DNA of 64,000 nucleotides, taken from contig NC_049904.1 of assembly GCF_001411555.2 (NCBI RefSeq), positions 28,037,370 through 28,101,369 of the forward strand, given 5' to 3'. Made by a program: the position numbers and the translations under genes. Of the stretch, positions 52,758-64,000 are shown one piece after another (within the stretch, counting starts at the first letter, position 1; each line of letters starts with the position of its first letter). The stretch comes from Juglans regia. Taxonomy: Eukaryota > Streptophyta > Magnoliopsida > Fagales > Juglandaceae. Below the pieces are notes generated by a model. That model searched no databases. It was not told the origin of the DNA and saw nothing but the letters and a program-made list of their open reading frames with translations.

Positions 52758-53418
52758 TTTCTATTTTTTAATTATATATATTTTTTGTTATAGTTATGAA
52801 CAATATATATGGTAATTTGATAATTTGCTTTAGTAGTAAATTAAATATTTTGTCTTTTCTGGAGTAATTATTGATCTATATAATGTGGTGTATGGTAGAT
52901 AATATTTATTTAACTAAAAATTTTATTTAACATAAAAGAAATCATTAAAATATTTTTAAATTAATTATATAAAATTAATTAATGAATTTGTATATATGAT
53001 ATATATTTCTTATATTTTGAGTTTTGTATCGAGAGTAATATTATTCCTTCGAATGTATAAATGTGGTGCTTAAATATGTTCAAACTAAATATATTCCATT
53101 CGAATGGCTTAGAAACCTTCCCGCAAGGTTTTACCACCAAATATTTTCCGTCCAAACACAAAAAATTATCGTTCGAACGGTTGTGAACTTTTCCCACCAT
53201 AATAAATTACTTCGCCGCCAAGATTTTACTGTTTGAATGTATTTTTTTTCCATTCAAACGGAAAAAAAAATTTTGAAACAATTAAATTCATAACAGAAAA
53301 TGTTATTCGAACGGTTATTTTACTATTCAAATGATTTTGTAAAGTTATCAATTTTTTAGGATGAAATTTAGTTCGTCCCTAAATAATTTCGTCCCAAAAA
53401 CTCAAATTTGTTGTAGTG

Positions 53419-54533
53419 ACTATTGCTTCTCCCCTCTTTTAACATATTTGTAAAAAGAGAAAGGATATTTATAAATAATAATTATAGAGTGTGCAAACGT
53501 CGTATAAACCTTTTAAAAAAAATGAATAAATATAATATTTATAAAAATAATTAATTTTTTAATATTGAATCTATTTTTTTTTTAAATGCGTGACATTTGC
53601 GCAAAGTATATTTAAGTTTTGTCCTTTCAAAAACCCAAGAGGTGCTTGGCTTTATCATATCTTGGCGTGAAGAAAAAAAGAGAAGAAAACTCATATAATG
53701 CCTTCGCTAATACGGATTATGATGTCCCTTTTTTCACGCCATAGGTTTTCTAGAAGCACGTACATAAGCAAAACCAGGGGCGAAACTACGTACAAATTCA
53801 CCAAAACTTCAAGGGTCAGAAAAACTTTTATTTTTCATGGTGCATGTGTAAATGCATAAATTCTATTTAATGTTTTTTTTGGTAGTCATTCCCATGTTTT
53901 TTTTTATTTTATATAATTTTTGTAAAATATAAACGTTTCCGCCACAAAAAGATAATACAAGAATAAATCTCATATAAAGATTTACATTATCATAAAGTAA
54001 TTTTATATAATTTAACGAATCATATTAAGACATGTCATTTTATAGATTTATTTTTATAAAATACTTTTGCGACTAAAATATTTCTCTTTATAAAATCTTT
54101 AAAGATTTATATGTTTGGCAGCCAAGAGTACCTCAAGTACTTTCAAACACTCACTATTATTATTTATTTTATTATTACTTTTCACTTATTTTTTTTACTA
54201 TTTATTACTTTTCACCTATTTTTTATTATTATTTATTGTTATTATTTATTTTATTTATTACTTTTTACCCAACACTTCTCGACACTTATTTTATCACTTT
54301 TATATAGGTGTTGGTGTCCGGTCATTATCAATGAAAGCGTGTGGTAATTATGTCTATCTTAAGTCGTCCAAACTCTCCAATATCGTTCACAAATGACATT
54401 GATCCATCCACAATACAGTACGTCTGACTAACGCAAAAGTATTCCGAGTGTGGAGATTGGAGAAAGTGAAATTCGGCATTCGTTCAAAAGTAGTTGGCTG
54501 GACAGACAGAGTACACAGATTACAGAGGGAAAA
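53419..54533 (+). promoter_or_regulatory. Upstream region of CRK-D
   Basis: 53419-54480 is the CRK-upstream block (as 6880-7540) fused almost directly to the CRK start. The CRK-B/C promoter module (TTGACC site, GAGCTCATCATGATCAG and the following 110 bp) is absent. After AAAAGTAGTTGGCTGGA (54488-54504) the sequence jumps to CAGACAGAGTACACAGATTACAG, so the 'TCAGCATTATTGG ... CCTAAGGAATG' part of CRK-B is deleted. A TTTATTATTACTTTTCAC-type tract lies at 54140-54280. Its expression control probably differs from B and C. Confidence 0.6.
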
Positions 54534-57500
54534 ATGAGAATGCGCGCTTCAAGACTACTGCTTTTCCTTTTCTGTGCCATGCTCACACACGCTGAAAAGC
54601 TCGGCTTCGCGCAGCGAGATCCCTACGTGCTCCATGATTGTTCCAATACTGGTAACGTTAGCAGTAACAGTGCCTACAGAAAAAACGTCAATACCCTCCT
54701 TTCCTCCCTCTCTTCTAACACTCAAAGCCATTATGGGTTCTACAATTTCTCTGTCGGAGAAAACTCAGACAGAGTTAATGCAGTTACATTTTGTAGAGCA
54801 GACCTTATACCGATCGATTGCCAGAATTGTGTCGGAACGTCTGCTGAGGAGCTCTTATTTCGATGTCCAAACCAGAAGGAGGGTATCGTGTGGTACATGA
54901 ATTGTACAGTACGATACTCGAACAACTCTATATTTGGTATCATGCAGTTTGAATCTATGCAACATCTACATAACATTATAAATGTCACAGACCCGATTGG
55001 GACGTTCGACCAGGTGCGAGAGACGTTGTTGGATAGATTGAGAAGTGAGGCTGCAGCTAGCACTTCGACTCTTCACAAGTTTGCAACTGGAAAAGCGAGC
55101 TCCCCATACTTCGATATATATGCTCTTTTACAGTGCACTCCCGATTTGAATCAGCAGGAATGCAGCGATTGCCTAAATCAGAGCATCGCAAAAGTTCCAA
55201 CTTGTTGCGGTCCAGCGATAGGAGTGAGAGTTCTTACACCCAGCTGCAACTTAAGGTATGAGAACAACCATTTCTATGGTTTCACTCTCGAGGCCCCTCC
55301 GCCATTGTCAAGTACTCTTGCTCCGCCTGCAGAAGGTACGGCTCTTCCCATATAGCTTTGTATGTCGTCCTCTATCTATTTTCTTCTAGGAAGATTATAT
55401 GCAAGCTTGAATGAAGGGATCGAAGAAAGTTTGATATTTTTAGACAGTGGATAGATCTTTTTGGTTTACTAGGAGGGCGAAGGTATCCGATTTCATCAAA
55501 GCACATGAATGTTGCAAGTTAGAGGATAGATCTTTTTGGTTTAATTTAGAATGTTTTCTTTAAAAAAATAAAAAAAAGTCGGTGGATTTACATTTTTGTA
55601 GCTAAATCATTTTAGCCATGCACGAATTAATAGCATTCCTGTCTTTCTGTGGTGGGTTTTGCAATTAACCACCTAAATTTTCGTGTTACATGATATTTTA
55701 TCATTCTGATGTATTGTAACACGAGGTATATTTTTAAATAAAATGTTATAATTATTTTATAAAATAATCTCATAGTAATTTCTTATCATATTTTGAATTT
55801 ATTTTATATATATTAAAATTAATTTTATAATTTAACATATTATATTAGATAAATTTATAAATTTATTTTTATAAAAATTAGTCTGCCATGCAATGATTTC
55901 TTTAAGATCACTGTTCGAAATTCCAGCTGTCTCCCACTTTGATCATATCATACAAGGAAAGTGTACCCGTGGTATATAGTTACTCATGCATACCCCAGAT
56001 AAAAGTGTCGAAGTATTCAAAAATATCCTAATTTCAATTAATTATCTAATTCTCTGCTCCAACTGCGAAGTTGGGTATAAGCTTGTATTCTAATGCAATG
56101 TGAATAGGTTTTATCTTGCACGGTTTTCTAAATTCATTACCTGGAAAGTTTCTTCCTTTGAATCCTTTCTGCTTAAAAAGATATATAAAATGCTATGACT
56201 ATAAATATATTTTATAAAAATAAATTTATAAAATAATATAATTTTATTTGATACGTTATATTTGATTATGATAAATTATATCAATTTATAAATTACATAA
56301 TATAATTGATAAATAATAAATAATAAAAAAATGAACGAGACTAATATATATATTATAACCCCCAATTGGAGGGGCAAGCAACGTAACTTATATTCTAAGA
56401 AGACATTAATAATTAAGAAAAATAATAACTATACGTCGTTTTTTATAATATTTTACATGATAATATTTTAAAAAGAGATATTTTTATAAAATTAACATTA
56501 TTTTATAAAATATATAATAAAATGGGTTATATGATATTCTAAATTTAAAGTCTGGTCTAAACATTATAAAAATTAGGATAGATTTGAAGTAAAATGAGAA
56601 TTTTTTATTTTATTTAAAAATTTAAAATATTATATTTTAATATTATTATTATGTTGAGATTTAAAAAAAAATTAAATTATTTATTATATTATATATAAAT
56701 ATTTAAAAAAATTATAATAATAAAATAAGATAAAAATTTTATACCTCATTCCACCTCTAATTTTTCTCTCTTTCTCGAGATTTTTCTGAACGGGGAAAAT
56801 TTGATAAAGTCGCTCCGTTTGAATTGTTGACTAGATTTGATCTTTTTAAACGAGACATTGACTGGACTTACCGACTTGCCCAGAACAAACTTGACCCTGT
56901 CAACAATCATGTGCATTATTTTTCGATGATTTTTATTAATTACATCAACAAAAGAATTTGGCCAGTCTTTTTTTCTTTTCTTTTCTTTTTACTCGATTTA
57001 TTCTACATAACTTATAATATTTATATTATTATTTCTCTATAAATTTTCAAATTCAATATTTTTCAAAAATCCATCTAATTTCGATTTGTACTTGTTATTT
57101 TTTCAAATCCCAATAAACAACATACTTTAATTACAAAACATGCCTTTTCTCTCTTCATTTCTTCTGCTTCTATCATCCTTCATCACCCATGCACCTAGTC
57201 TAGACGCCCCCGAGGAGGAGCACAACTTCTTACATTCTAAAACTATATTCTTTGTAATTAATGTTTGTTTCCACAATTCAATCTCGAAATTATTGATTTA
57301 GAACTGAACGAATTCTGGTTTCTACAGGAAAGGGGAGTAACTCTTCTCGAACTATCATTATAGTCGTGGCGGCTGTTGTTTCCGCTGTGTTAATCTTCTG
57401 CATCTGCACCTGCATCTATCTAAGGATGAGGAAGCAAAGGAAGAAAGTAGAAAGTAAGTTGAAAGTTGGTTCGTTGTTTCCTAACTGTTAAGGATTTGGT

Positions 57501-58218
57501 TTGTCTTAAATATGGAAATCATAAGAAAACTGAGACACTGAGGAAACTCAGACATGTTTCACTTTTTGGCATATATATGCTGGTTTAGTTCTAGGCCGTA
57601 CTGCTGGCGAGAACAAGAATGACATCAAATTCTCTGTTGTAACGATGAATGAAGCTGATGTTTTATGCCCATAAATTGCTCACTGATATTTAAGCTATGG
57701 ACTTATCTTTGCACAGTGGATGAAATTAACAGCGGTGCTGAATCCTTGCAATTCGACTTTAGCACGATTAGAATTGCTACAGACAACTTTTCCGATGTAA
57801 AGAAACTTGGGCAAGGTGGATTTGGTACTGTTTACAAGGTAATTTATGAACAATATGATCATATGATACACTTGCTATGTCATGAATTATATGTAACTTG
57901 AATTACTGGAGGATAGACAGGAGTCATTTGACATGAATACATCTCTATTCAGGGAAAGTTTCCAAATGGACAAGAAATAGCTGTGAAAAGGCTTTCTAGG
58001 AGTTCGGAACAAGGTGATCAAGAATTTAAGAACGAGATCTTATTAGTTGCCAGGCTTCAGCAAAGGAATTTAGTGAGGCTCCTAGGTTTCTGCTTTGAAG
58101 GAAATGAAAGGCTTCTTGTCTATGAGCTTATGCCGAATGGAAGCCTTGACCACTTCATATTTGGTACGCGCGATTACATTTTTTCAAGTTGCATGTATGT
58201 TCCAACACACTTGGAATG

Positions 58219-58257
<39 letters not shown>

Positions 58258-59228
58258 CCCATAAATTAACTTGATCATATATATGCTTAATTGAATGTGC
58301 AGATCCAAGCAAGCGTTTACATTTGGATTGGAAATTTCGATACAAAATCATAGTGGGCATTGCTCGAGGGCTTCAATATCTTCATGAAGATTCTCAATTT
58401 CGCATTATTCATCGTGATCTCAAAACTAGTAATGTTTTGTTAGATAAAGAGATGAACCCGAAAATTTCAGATTTTGGTATGGCAAGATTATTTACACTAG
58501 ATCAAACTCAGGCTAATACAAGGAGAATTGTCGGGACCTAGTAAGTACGCTTATAATATCTTGTAAATATTTTTGTCCCCTATAAATTAATAAAAGGATT
58601 AATTACGAAGATTTTCAATCAATATATATCAACATTACTCATGATGTATATACGTCCTATTGCAGTGGATATATGGCTCCGGAGTATGCAATGCATGGAC
58701 ACTTTTCAGTGAAGTCTGATGTCTTTAGCTATGGTGTGTTAGTTTTGGAGATGGTGTGTGGGCGAAAGAACAATTATTTCCAAAATGGGGAGAATACGGA
58801 GAATCTTCTTAGCCATGTAAGCACTACAATGTATTTTTTTTAGTATATTTCCCTTTTGCAATAAACCGATTTTCTCTGTAATATATATTGTCTCTGCCTG
58901 ACCTGTAAGATTATATATCTTACAGGCATGGAAAAACTGGAGAGAAGGAACAGCTTCAAATCTTATAGATTCAACATTGAGGGTTGGTTCAACGACCGAA
59001 ATAATGCGATGCATCCACATAGGATTGCTATGTGTTCAAGAGAACGTAGCTGAGAGACCAACAATGGCTTCAGTCCTCCTAATGCTTACCAGTTACTCTA
59101 TGGCTCTGTCCATGCCCTCACGACCTGCATTCTTAATGCACAGCATCGTTGAATCAGACATATCGTTAGACCGATCATTCCATGCCTCACAAAATGTGGT
59201 TTCAATGACTGACCCATATCCTCGCTAA
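54534..59228 (+). CDS. CRK-D, cysteine-rich receptor-like protein kinase (DUF26), intact, 7 exons
   Basis: Exons: 54534-55335, 57328-57453, 57717-57838, 57953-58163, 58303-58540, 58666-58816 and 58926-59228, again 650 residues. It has a signal peptide (…[12 protein letters not shown]), DUF26 motifs C87-X8-C96-X2-C99 and C201-X8-C210-X2-C213, a helix followed by [30 protein letters not shown] and MAPEYA. Intron 1 is long (about 2 kb), as it must be in CRK-A, and carries AT-rich repeats (56570-56750). Intron 4 has a TA microsatellite (58222-58253). Kinase changes against B are RLQQRNLV for RLRHRNLV and DWKFRYKI for DWTIRYKI. The first DUF26 domain is the most diverged part ([18 protein letters not shown]). 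Its start could be extended to an in-frame ATG at 54450, but the signal peptide argues for 54534. Confidence 0.92.
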
Positions 59229-59501
59229 TTCTTGATGATGATCATGCCTTCGGAAAAGAAGATCGATCAATATTTGTTGTGTAGCTTGTAGTTATTTGCT
59301 ACGTATGTACAGGCTTAATTGAGACTTACGTACATCAAATGGGAGATCATGTAGAGGCACCTCTGTCGAAGCTTAATTCAACAGATGCATGAGGACTCAA
59401 TAATTGTTTTCTAGCTGTATATCCTCGTTAGTATTTTACAGAAGTTGTAATTCAGAGCACAACTGAGATATTTGATACTTATATGATCTGGATATTTGAT
59501 A
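59229..59501. other. 3' flank of CRK-D
   Basis: Matches the CRK 3' flank of copies A-C up to 'GATCTGGATATTTGATA', where the copia LTR begins. No gene is seen. Confidence 0.65.
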
Positions 59502-62500
59502 TGTTAAGGCCCCATATCTTTTAGCTTAATTCTAGGAATTCCATTGTACAAATTGATTCTAGTTTGCTTTTATGTAATTAGACGTTATGTAAATATTGAA
59601 TATATATAGAAGCATGCTCACCACGTTTAAAGTGTGGTGGTTTGATCAAATCTTCTCATGGTATCACGAGCCTTTCGCATTAGCATCCTCTGATCCTTTT
59701 TTTCTTCTCTCCATGGCTACCCAACCCAACCCCATGCTTCTTCCCTTCAACACCACGATTCACATGGTCACTATCAAGCTTTTCTCCTCTAATTACCTCA
59801 TGTGGAAGAGCCAATTACTTCCCCTACTTGAAAGCCAAGAATTATTAGGCCATGTGGATGGCACCCTTGAACCTCTCCCACGTTTTCATCCCCCCACCTC
59901 TAAGACACCCAATATCAAACACCTGGCATGAGAGCAAACTGACCAACGCCTTGTAAGCCTCTTGCTCTCCTCCCTCACTAAAGAAGCTATGGCTGAGGTT
60001 GTGGGTCTCTCCACCTCACACGAGGTTTGGCTTGCCCTCGAAAACTCCTTCAGCCATCGCTCCAAAGCCTGATAAATTCATCTCAAAGATGATCTCCAGT
60101 TGATGAAATGCGGCACACGCACAGCCTCTGAGTATGCCCGCAACTTCAAATCTCTCTGTGATCAACTTCACGCCATCGGATAGCCCGTCGATGGCACTGA
60201 TAGATCGCACTGGTTTCTCCGAGGTCTTGGGTCTGACTTCACCTGTTTTTCCACCGCCCAAATGGCCCAAAACCCCCTGCCCTGTTTCGCCGATCTCGTC
60301 TCCAAAGTAGAGAATTTCGAACTCTTTCAAAAGTCTCTTGAACAATCGGCTCCTCCCTTCGCTGCCTTCATAGCCACAAACTACGGCCATGTTTGGTCCA
60401 ACCAGAGGAACTCCTCCTCTCGCCCACAATAGAGCCATCGAAATGGCCATGACAACTCTCAGGCCAGGGACGTCGTCCACCACGGTGTCAAATCCGCCAG
60501 CATGAGGGCCACTATGCCGATCGGTGCAACCAGAGGTATGCACGGGGTGACTCTACCACTCACCTTGCCAAGGCCTTCAATGCATCTTGTGCACTAAATG
60601 GGCCCGAACCCAGTGACTGGTATTTAGATACTGGGGCTTCGGCCCACATAACCACAGACCCTTCCAGTTTGGACCAATCAAGTAACTACACGGGTAAGGA
60701 TTGTGTAATTGTAGGGAATAGTGCTTCCCTACCCATTACCCATACCGGTATCATCTCTCCAATCCCCAATATCCATTTATTACATGTTTTAGTTGTTCCA
60801 CGTCTCACCAAAAATCTCCTCTCAATTAGTAAATTAACATCTGATTTTTCTCTCTCTGTTACATTTAATAATAATTCTTTTACTATTGAGAATCGTCAAA
60901 CGGGGTGGTGGCAACCGGTAAACGAGAGGGTAGCCTATATGTGCTGGAGCACAGCAACTCCGCTTTTATTTCTATTCTTAAGAATAAAGCTCTTCATGCT
61001 TCTTATGATTTATGGCATGCTCGCCTTGGACATGTAAACCATTCCATTATCTCTTTTTTGAATAAAAAAGGTCATTTTCATCTTTCGTCATTATTACCTT
61101 CTCCAGCTTTGTGTAGTACATGTCAACTTACAAAAAATCATCGCTTACCTTATGCTCGGAATAAACGTAGGTCATCTAATATGTTGGATCTTATTCATTG
61201 CGACATTTGGGTCCCTTCCCCCGTCAAATCAAATTTGGGTTTTCTTTTTTATGTTATATTCATCGATGACCATTATCGATTCACTTGGCTCTATCCCTTG
61301 AAATTAAAATCTGACTTTTATGATATTTTCATTCAATTTCAAAAATTTGTTGAAAATCAACATTCCACCCGCATCAAAATTTTTCAAAGTGATGGTGGTG
61401 CAAAATTTACCAGCAATCGCTTCAAAACCCATCTTCGCACCTTGGGTATTCACCATCAACTCTCATGCCCATATATACCCGCCCAAAATGGTTGTGCCGA
61501 AAGAAAACATCATGATGTAACTGAGATTGGTCTGGCCCTCCATTTTCACTCCCATCTTTCCCCTTGCTTCTAGGTTGTTGCCTTCAGCACTGCAGCTTAC
61601 ATTATTAACCACTTGCCCATACCGCTTCTTGGAGGTAAGTCCCCATTCGAGCTTCTCTATGGTTCTTCACCCAACTATAAAAAATTTCATCATTTTGGCT
61701 GTCATGTTTAACTTTGTTTACGTGATTATATGCCTAATAAATTTTCTGCTCAAAGCATCTCTTGCATTTTTTTGGGTTACGGTCCTTCTCACAAAGGGTT
61801 TCGCTGTCTTGACACCACTACATCTAGGCTATATATCACCCGATATGCTCATTTTAATGAAACTTATTTTCCCTCTCATTCCAGCTCTCACGCTCAGCCC
61901 ATATCATCCCTTAATTTTTCCAATTTTCTTGAACCCAATCCTCTCCATACCGACCCCCTTCCTTCCTCCACTATGCACCATTCCTCACACATTACTCCAT
62001 CCAGATCTAAACCGTGTGCTATTTGTACTGACCAAGTGGATGAGTCTTTGCAGGTTCCTCACTCTTTTGCAGGTCCCTCTTCACCGATCCAGGATCCTAG
62101 CCCATCTTCTGTTGAGACTGCCATTGATTCTCCTGCTCCTACTCACACTCCTGTTCTGTTCCAGCATTTCCGTTGGGTTCTCACCTGATGCTCACAAGAG
62201 CAAAGGCTGGTATTTTCAAGACTCGTCATTCGGTGAATCTCAGTGTTTTGGGCTCCTTTGGACTTCTCTATGCTCTTCTTGCATCTACTGAGCTCAAAGG
62301 TTTCAAATTTGCTGCTAGGAATCCTGTCTGGCTTGCTGCCATGGATGACGAAGTTCATGCCTTGCAAACACAATCGCACCTGGATATTGGTCCCTCGGCC
62401 TACTAACACCAACATTGTGGGTTCCAAATGGGTGTTTCGGACCAAATATCTACCTGATGGATCCATTGAGCGCCTAAAAGCTTGTCTTGTTGCCAAAGGC

Positions 62501-64000
62501 TATACTCAGGTACCTGGACTTGATTACACCGACACTTTTAGTACTGTTATAAAGACCACTACTGTTCGTGTTGTGCTTTCTCTTACTGTTACTAATCAAT
62601 GGCCTCTTCGCTAACTGGACGTTAAGAATGCCTCTCTCAATGGTACTCTCACTTAAACTGTTTATATGGAGCGATCTCCCGGGTATGTTGATCCTCGCTA
62701 CCCCAACTATGTCTATCAGTTGAAAAAAGCTCTCTATATCCTCAAGCAAGCTTCTCGCGCATGGTTTCAACGCTTCAGTTCCTTTCTCATTACACTTGGT
62801 TTTTCTTGCAGTCGTGCTGACACTTCTCTTTTTGTGTTTCATCAGCATTCTGATATTATTTATCTGCTCCTTTATGTTGATGACATTATCATTACTGGCA
62901 ACAATTCTTCTCTTCTTAATAGCTTCACTCGCAAGCTTAATTCTGAGTTTGCTACCAAAGATTTGGGCTCCCTCAGTTATTTTCTTGGTTTGGAAGCTAT
63001 CTCCACTACTAATGGTCTTTTTATTAGTCAACTGAAATATGCACGGGATATCCTTACTCGAGCCTAGTTACTTGATAGCAAACCAGTTCACACTCCCATG
63101 GTCATCTCCCAACACCTGACTAGAAATGGTTCCCCTTTCTTGAACCGCACTCTCTATAGATCTTTTGTTGGTGCACTACAATACTTGACCATCACACGGC
63201 CTGACATTGCTCATGCTGTCAATTCTGTCAGTCAGTTTCTACATGCTCCTACTACAGATCACTTTCTTGTTGTCAAGCGTATTCTTCACTATGTTAAGGG
63301 CACTCTTCACTTTAGCCTTATCTTTCGCTCTTCTGCTGTTTCTGGTGCTTTAGTTGCTTACTCTGATGCTGACTGGGCTGACTGTCCCGACACTCGTCGT
63401 TCTACCTCTGGCTACTCTATTTACCTTAGCGATAATTTGGTCTCCTAGAGTGTCAAGAAGCATCCTATTGTCTCCCGTTCCAGCTGTGAATCTGAATATC
63501 GTGCTCTTGCGACCACCGCAGCTGAACTTCTTTGGCTCATGCACCTCTTTCAGGACCTCAAGATTCCCATCTCGCAGAAGTCACTTCTTTTATGTGACAA
63601 CAAAATTGCTCTCTTATTAAGTTCTAACCCTGTCTCTCACAAACGGGCTAAGCATGTTGAACTCGATTATCATTTCCTTTGGGAACTTCTTGTTGCTGGA
63701 AAACTTCAGATGCAATATGTGACTTCTCACCTACATGTTGCTGATCTCTTTGAATTCTTTTGAACCAAGTTTCATGTCTGTTCCAATTCAACACTCAGCT
63801 TGCACACATGCGCGCGCGGGGGGGAGGGGGTGGGGGGGCGAAGGGGGATTGTTAAGGAATTTATGCCTTAATTCAAGACCTCATATCTTTTACCTTAATT
63901 CTAGGAATTTCATTGTACAAATTGATTCTAGTTTCCTTTTATGTAATTAGACATTATGTAAATATTGAATATATATAGAAGCATACTCACCATGTTTGAA
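59502..64000 (+). mobile_element. Ty1/copia retrotransposon, complete domain order, decayed; 3' LTR cut by window edge
   Basis: The 5' LTR is 59502-59658 (157 bp, TGTTAAGG...CTTCTCA), followed at once by the Met-type primer-binding site TGGTATCACGAG. Gag, protease, integrase, RT and RNase H follow in one direction. A G-rich polypurine tract (63818-63848) precedes the 3' LTR, which starts TGTTAAGGAATTTATG at 63850 and runs off the window. The 5' LTR lacks about 24 bp that the 3' LTR has near its start. It is inserted in the CRK-D 3' flank (after TTTGATA, where the other copies continue). The target duplication cannot be checked. Confidence 0.9.
59713..63763 (+). pseudogene. Copia gag-pol polyprotein remnant
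   Basis: Gag starts MATQPNPMLLPFNTT (59713). GAG knuckle remnant near 60510 (HYADRCNQR), protease DTGAS (about 60630), pre-integrase LWHARLGH...CSTCQL (61010-61130). Integrase: HCDIW, FQSDGGAKF and AQNGCAERKH carry the D, D and E (61197, 61390, 61495). [16 protein letters not shown] (62420), [23 protein letters not shown] (62875). RNase H: YSDADWADCPDTRRSTSGY (63360), SRSSCESEYRAL, HVELDYHF, ending at 63763. Stops replace many codons, among them Trp to TAG (63447) and several Gln/Glu to TAA/TAG (62613, 62655, 63066), plus frameshifts around 61570-62300. It cannot encode a working polyprotein. Confidence 0.88.

Larger units (their letters stand above)
48790..53418 (+). mobile_element. CACTA-type DNA transposon remnant, copy 2 (longer)
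   Basis: Ends at 53418 with CTCAAATTTGTTGTAGTG, as in copy 1. 50460-53418 is collinear with 18546-21517; to its left are 1.7 kb more. These hold a dense cluster of the palindromic motif (for example CCGTTCGAACAG at 48901, GCGTTCGAACGG at 48933, ACCGTTCGAACG at 49314, ACCGTTCGAAC at 49638 and 49702), three tandem repeats of about 79 bp (49440-49660), and a very TA-rich segment with (TA)n at 49922-49955. The left terminal repeat is not identified, so the left edge is approximate. No transposase is recognised. Its insertion site lies between the F-box relic and the CRK-D upstream block. Confidence 0.62.

Overview
The window is nuclear DNA from a flowering plant, most likely a woody eudicot. The evidence is intron-rich cysteine-rich receptor-like kinase (CRK, two DUF26 domains) genes, F-box/LRR/FBD and FAR1-related gene fragments, and plant lineages of copia, Tat-type gypsy, LINE, CACTA and hAT elements. 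The recurrent AT-rich 'CTCATCTCATCATTATAA' repeats make me think of Fagales (walnut/pecan group), but I cannot confirm this from sequence alone.

The backbone is a tandem array of four CRK genes on the + strand, called A to D here. CRK-A (exons 975-2864) is cut by the left window edge and carries a one-base deletion in kinase exon 4. CRK-B (11966-15519), CRK-C (37283-41903) and CRK-D (54534-59228) look intact. Each has seven exons of identical size (802, 126, 122, 211, 238, 151, 303 bp), giving 650-residue proteins: signal peptide, two C-X8-C-X2-C DUF26 domains, one membrane helix and an RD-type Ser/Thr kinase. Intron insertions group A with D and B with C.

The spacers are related duplicons that carry decayed passengers. 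A to B: a 5'-truncated LINE (3999-5590), an F-box/FBD pseudogene (5925-6830), a duplicated CRK promoter module (8341-9440 and 10709-11965), and an LTR-retrotransposon remnant wedged between the two promoter copies (9441-10708). B to C: a two-exon CRK relic (16940-17539), a CACTA-type remnant (18546-21517), a FAR1-related pseudogene (21960-22920), a tandem duplication of about 3.1 kb with a GA-rich minisatellite (22990-28455), and a nearly complete but decayed Tat-lineage gypsy element (29256-36443) inserted in the CRK-C upstream region. C to D: a second CRK relic (43322-45503) split by a 1.6-kb copia deletion derivative (43350-44933), a second F-box relic, a 1.29-kb fold-back element (46885-48172), and a longer CACTA-type remnant (48790-53418). 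Downstream of D is a copia element with full domain order but many stops (59502 to the window end).

The expected products with a role in the plant are the three intact CRKs, plasma-membrane receptor kinases of a family linked to defence, stress and redox signalling. Everything else looks like decayed mobile or duplicated DNA. The least ordinary structures are: the antisense ORF with its own TATA-like site and the tandem repeats in the gypsy 3' region; the copia derivative that keeps only about 10 bp of one LTR yet has a perfect target duplication; the palindromic CGTTCGAACG subterminal arrays of the CACTA-type elements; the long fold-back element; and several indels between duplicons whose breakpoints can be read to the base.
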